NCBI GenBank assembly: GCA_029891385.1
Contig: CM057235.1
Coordinates: forward strand, 19,585,120-19,649,119
Direction of reading: 5' to 3'
Source: Erythroxylum novogranatense
Taxonomy: Eukaryota; Streptophyta; Magnoliopsida; Malpighiales; Erythroxylaceae
DNA: 64,000 bases
The translations under genes and the position numbers were made by a program. Of the stretch, positions 60,402-64,000 are shown piece after piece. Position 1 is the first letter of the stretch; each line of letters begins with the position of its first letter. Under the pieces are notes generated by a model. The model worked only from the letters and a program-made list of their open reading frames with translations, was not told where the DNA came from and did not search any database.

Positions 60402-62664
60402 ATGGAGGCAGCTATGATATTCGGAAGACATGTAGATTTCGAGTCACTAAGGAGGGAGGGTATGGACGTAGAACCTGAGATTGAAAGAGCTGGTTGGAGG
60501 AACTTCTTCCAGGTACGAGAACCAGTATACACCAATGAGGTATTCGACTTTTGGAAGAACGCTCAACTTGTAAACAACACTATCATATCCTTAGTAGACG
60601 GTATATTTGTTGTTGTGACTAAGGAATTGATAAGGAAGGTGACCGAGTGTCCATCGGTTGGTGAGACTCTGTCAACCAAGGCTAAATGGATGACAATGGT
60701 CAATATGGAGGAAGAAGATGTAAGCAAACAGTTGTATGGAGTGAACGACCCTTCAGAGAGGAAGACTTCGAATCTAGTCCCAAAAGCTACGGTTCTTCAT
60801 GCGATTCTATTTAGTTGCATCTTACCCAGAGCAGGTTCCAGACATTTGGTGACTACTCTGGATGAACAATGTCTGTTCTACCTGCTAAATCGCAATCCTA
60901 TTGATTTACCCTTCTTAATCTTTCATTATATGATTAAGGGGATGAAGGATACTAATAGATATCCTTACGACATGCTTCTCACAAGGATTTTTAAGGAATT
61001 CGGAGTCCTTCTTCACAGGGGAAATAGAAGGATTGTACTAGTGAAGAGTACTATTGACTCAATCACCATACGACGAATGGGTCTGAGGACAGTGGTTCAG
61101 GAAGATGCAGACTCTTCAAGAAGAACTAGAACTGAGGGGGAGCGGTTTTTAAAGTATTCTCCAGCAACAAGTTCTAGATCTCATGGAAATGTGAGTATGC
61201 CAATACAACAAAGGAGAAGATCAAATAAAAGGCCCTTGATAAAACTGGCATGTCCCAGAGAAGAGTATGATATTGCTCTAAGGACAGACGTTGGTGCGAC
61301 TAAAAGAAAAGGAGATAATCTTTTGGGGGAGATCACTAAGAAAGCAAAAAGATCACCTAGGATTCGAACCTTAAGACAACAAGAAGAAAGAAGAACCAGA
61401 AAGCAGGAACAAGAAGAAGCTTCTGGATCCAGCGCACCAAGGGGCAAAGGTGACAAGATCTCTCGTCTCAATTTTGGAGGAAGAATCAGCCAAACAGAGC
61501 AAGGAGACTGAGAAGAAAAGAAAATTGGAGACTGAGACACAGAAGTCTCAAGTGAAGAAAACCCCAAGAATAAAGGCTAAAGTAGTTAGTCGAAGGAGGA
61601 GTTTGTCTACTCCTGTAGAAGGTAATCAGGAGAAGATTACTCCCATTGTTGAACAATCAAAGGAACCAGTGGAGCCTAGCCTAGTTCAGTCTACTTCTGT
61701 GGATAAGCAACAAGAGTTCACAGCAGATTTGAGCTCAACTCAAGAACCACTAGAGAAGTCCAATGAATCTGGTATGATCATTCATAACTACTCTCAAATT
61801 TTGAGGAGAGACAAGTTGCAAATCAGAATGGTCGAAGTTGTTACCAGGAGGAGGACTGCTATCGCTATTTGTGAACAACCGAGGAAGAAGGTAATGGCTA
61901 TTATACAACCTATCTTGATGAATAATGATACATGGAATTTGTTGAAAGAAGATGAAAAGATTTTCTACGATGTTCTGAGGGATGCCGCGACAAAACCATA
62001 CCCTACAGAAATGACTAGAAGACCATGTACGATGTATCCGATTTCTGCGAAGACAGTAATAAAGGTTGTACCAGATATTCAGCCGAGATACCCTCTGGAT
62101 ATGAATAAAAGGAAACAGAAGCTATATCTAGATGAAGATAGAAATGATCTATCCGCAGATCAAATTGAAGAAGAAGTGCGGAAAATTAATGAGGCATGCG
62201 CTTCTAAAGAAAATCCAGACGGAGCTAGTTGTAGCTATTCTGATAAGAAAGAAGACTGTCCAGTAAGGGGAAGATTACGCACAGGGACCTTCATTGAATC
62301 CCTGGTACAGACAGTTCTGCGTATTAGACCTTTATCTAATACACTGTCTATTGAGGCTGAAGGCATACCCCTGCAAGGAAGACAACTACTTATGCTACCT
62401 GTTCCGTATGATCTAGATATTCCTGAATCTAGAACATTTATTCGTCCACCTACTGTTGAGATTAATGAAGAATACATTCTATCCTCAGATGCTTATACTA
62501 CGACAACTCCCTTCTCATCATCCTCAGAAGATAATGATCAACCCTCTTTACCAGTTGACTCTCAAGAAGAAATCAGCCAACTACGTGGTGAAGTCAACGA
62601 GATAAAGGAGATGATGAATGAGATGAAGAAGATGATGGCAGAATTAATAAAGAGTCATCGTTGA
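60402..62664 (+). pseudogene. SIRE-2 extra ORF (about 750 codons, one frameshift)
   Basis: ATG 60402 (MEAAMIFGRHVDF) is conserved with SIRE-1; the frame is also open upstream to 60288. Residues ~1-220 resemble the putative plant transposon domain PF20167 seen in SIRE-like elements (RNFFQVREPVYTNEVFDFW, NDPSERKTSNLVPKA, LDEQCLFYLLNRNPIDLPF); recognised from memory. A very basic low-complexity middle with nuclear-signal-like KKAKRSPRIR and KKRK follows. A frameshift lies between 61441 and 61465. The C-terminal part has DLSADQIEEEVRKI, GTFIESLVQTVLRIRPLS and a terminal coiled coil (LRGEVNEIKEMMNEMKKMM). No signal peptide or membrane helix, so an Env role is not supported. Function unknown. Confidence 0.85.
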
Positions 62665-62689
62665 TGATCATTTTTTACCATAACAAATT

Positions 62690-62700
62690 GGGGGAGAAGA
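62690..62700 (+). other. Secondary polypurine tract of SIRE-2
   Basis: GGGGGAGAAGA, 174 bp before the 3' LTR PPT end; conserved in SIRE-1. Confidence 0.55.
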
Positions 62701-62860
62701 GAATAATTGAAGGCAACAGAAGAAAATGAAGAAGAGAATGGAAGACAACAACAATAGGTGTGACTGAAGGAGCTTCAGAAGAAGGAGAAGTCTTTTTACG
62801 ATAAGTTTTTTTTTATACATTGTATTTTGTTTTCTTGTTTGTATATAATTTGTTATCATC

Positions 62861-62874
62861 AAAAAGGGGGAGAA
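62861..62874 (+). other. SIRE-2 polypurine tract
   Basis: AAAAAGGGGGAGAA adjoining the 3' LTR. Confidence 0.9.
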
Positions 62875-63910
62875 TGTTAAGTCAAAATGACTTTACTTAG
62901 ATATAATTTTGATGAATAACAATGAGCAAAATAAAAGAAACATAAAAGCGAGGCAATGTCTGAGACGAAGCAAAGCGGCACGAAGTTATACTGAATAAAA
63001 GCAACACGAGACGCAGACGCACAATATAGACGTAGACAAAGAACGTAGAAGAAATAAATGAGCGCAGACACAAAATAAACACGAGGCGAAGCAACGCAGA
63101 TGCAAAAGAGAAATATGAACCTACGCGAAGACGCAATCGGAGAAGCAGATTTAGGAAGCAAAAGCGGAGAAATGCAGAAGAAGAGCAAAGCAGAAAAACA
63201 GACGCAGACGCGAATAGAAAAACAGATGCAGAAGAAGAATTGAATAAGCAGACGCAAGAGTCGGTTCGAGTTAGTTACAGAACTCAACTGATTAACCGTT
63301 TCTGTTAAAGAATCAAGAAACAAGAATCAAGAAGCAGTTGGAGACGAAGGCTATAAATACAAGTCGAAGTCGAAGATTGCAAAGTTAGTCAAAAAATTAG
63401 TTGAAATGTGAGCTGAATTACATTTACGTAATCATAAAAGTATTCTGTGCAAATTAGCTGAGAGCTATTCTTACTGTAACAAAGTGTTCAAACACTTATC
63501 TGTGAGAAAGTAGTACAGATAGCCTGCAGAGGCTAAGTATGAAAGAATACTGATTGTAGAGACCTGAAGAGGCTCGGAGAAAAGAATACTTGTAGAAGTT
63601 GAAGAGATAGTGAAAATCTCAGAAAGAACTCTAAGGACTGGACGTAGCCCATAGTTTGGGGAGAACCAGGATAAATCGCTGTGTCAACTACTCTACTCTA
63701 TCTCTCTTTTAGATTCAAGTTTTATCTTTACTTAGTTTAAAAACAAAGTTTTCAATTAATCAGAATCTATCAAAGTTCTGTAAAAGAATTTTATTTTCTA
63801 ACAAACATTTTTGAAAGAATTTTCAAAAAGGAGAATACACAATTCAACCCCCCTTCTTGTGCATTCTTATATCGTTTTCTCAGTATTGTATTAACGTGTG
63901 ATTCACTTCA
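62875..63910 (+). repeat. SIRE-2 3' LTR
   Basis: 1,036 bp, TGTTAAGTCA...GATTCACTTCA. It differs from the 5' LTR mostly in the CAGACG-rich block (62945-63190), where it is longer and rearranged. TATA box at 63352-63359. Confidence 0.95.
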
Positions 63911-63915
63911 GTATG
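63911..63915. repeat. Right TSD of SIRE-2 (GTATG)
   Basis: Matches 54379-54383. Confidence 0.93.
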
Positions 63916-64000
63916 TACTTTGATTTTGGGAGTATCTGAGAAAAACACGTGGTGTGGATCGATATTGAAGTTGGTGTTGCGTATAAGGACGAAGCCAAAG
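63911..64000 (-). pseudogene. Ale-type integrase fragment beyond SIRE-2
   Basis: Minus-strand reading gives the late-integrase block LRPYTQHQLQYRSTPRVFL and RYSQNQSTY, which continues in frame into KCWAPVKSRLYLS at 54383 downward. It resembles the end-of-integrase block of copia elements. The rest lies beyond the window. Confidence 0.85.

Larger units (their letters stand above)
54384..63910 (+). mobile_element. SIRE-2: near-complete SIRE-type copia retrotransposon
   Basis: 9,527 bp: 5' LTR (54384-55376), tRNA-iMet type PBS (55379-55390), gag, pol, extra ORF, PPT (62861-62874), 3' LTR (62875-63910) and TSD GTATG. Lesions are a 7-bp insertion and one stop in gag, three stops in pol and one frameshift in the extra ORF. 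It lies in the integrase of the minus-strand Ale-type element. It is the youngest-looking LTR element in the window. Confidence 0.96.
52191..64000 (-). mobile_element. Ale/Retrofit-type copia element, split by SIRE-2
   Basis: Minus-strand copia. The 3' LTR candidate (~52191-52357), RNase H, RT and the end of integrase lie at 52378-54383. The integrase continues at 63911-64000 and beyond the window. SIRE-2 (54384-63910, TSD GTATG) interrupts it; the reading frame is restored when SIRE-2 and one TSD copy are removed. RT sequence (KARLVAKGF, LDINNAFL, YGLKQA) and the apparent short LTR suggest the Ale/Retrofit lineage. Confidence 0.82.

Overview
The window is nuclear DNA of a flowering plant, most likely a eudicot. 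The evidence is chromovirus (Tekay/Del-like) and SIRE/Ale-type LTR retrotransposons, an L1-type LINE with a plant-style ORF1, tRNA-iMet primer-binding sites, and one host gene with plant-style introns. The sequence does not identify the species. Almost everything is transposable-element DNA. The only convincing host gene is an auxilin-like J-domain gene at 36314-41273.

Layout, left to right. 1-25621 is a nest at least four levels deep. The innermost element, G2 (1210-12171, minus strand, TSD GAGAA), is a full-length Tekay-like gypsy element. It sits in the RNase H region of a related gypsy element, G1 (<1-16285, plus strand). G1 sits in the gag of a SIRE-type copia element, SIRE-1 (to 24734). 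SIRE-1 in turn sits in the LTR of a further Tekay-like element, whose 3' remainder is 24735-25621. 25622-30381 is gene-free AT-rich DNA with eroded repeats, possibly a very old Tat/Ogre-like LTR element. 30382-35574 is a full-length L1-type LINE (ORF1, ORF2, short A tail, 11-bp TSD) with a few frameshifts and stops. 36314-41273 is the auxilin-like gene: 8 exons, 967 codons, C-terminal J-domain with an HPD motif.

41274-44039 is gene-free. 44040-51780 is the 3' end of a second LINE, split by a deleted Tekay-like element, G3 (44920-51073, TSD AACGC), which has lost gag and protease. 52191-64000 is a minus-strand Ale/Retrofit-type copia element, split in its integrase by a second SIRE element, SIRE-2 (54384-63910, TSD GTATG). 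SIRE-2 is the best-preserved LTR element here.

Most of the coding sequence is the gag-protease-integrase-RT-RNase H machinery of retrotransposons in various states of decay. The auxilin-like protein would act with Hsp70 in removing clathrin coats. The most unusual signals are: (i) a long extra ORF in both SIRE copies after pol; (ii) a +1 gag/pol frame offset shared by both SIRE copies; (iii) LTR hairpins with compensatory changes between G1 and G2, and a possible three-way junction shared by two other LTRs; (iv) clusters of the CpG palindrome CGTCGCGACG in AT-rich LTRs; (v) two deletion junctions with copied filler DNA; (vi) nonsense codons in G3 that are all TAG, at least three of them at CHG sites.
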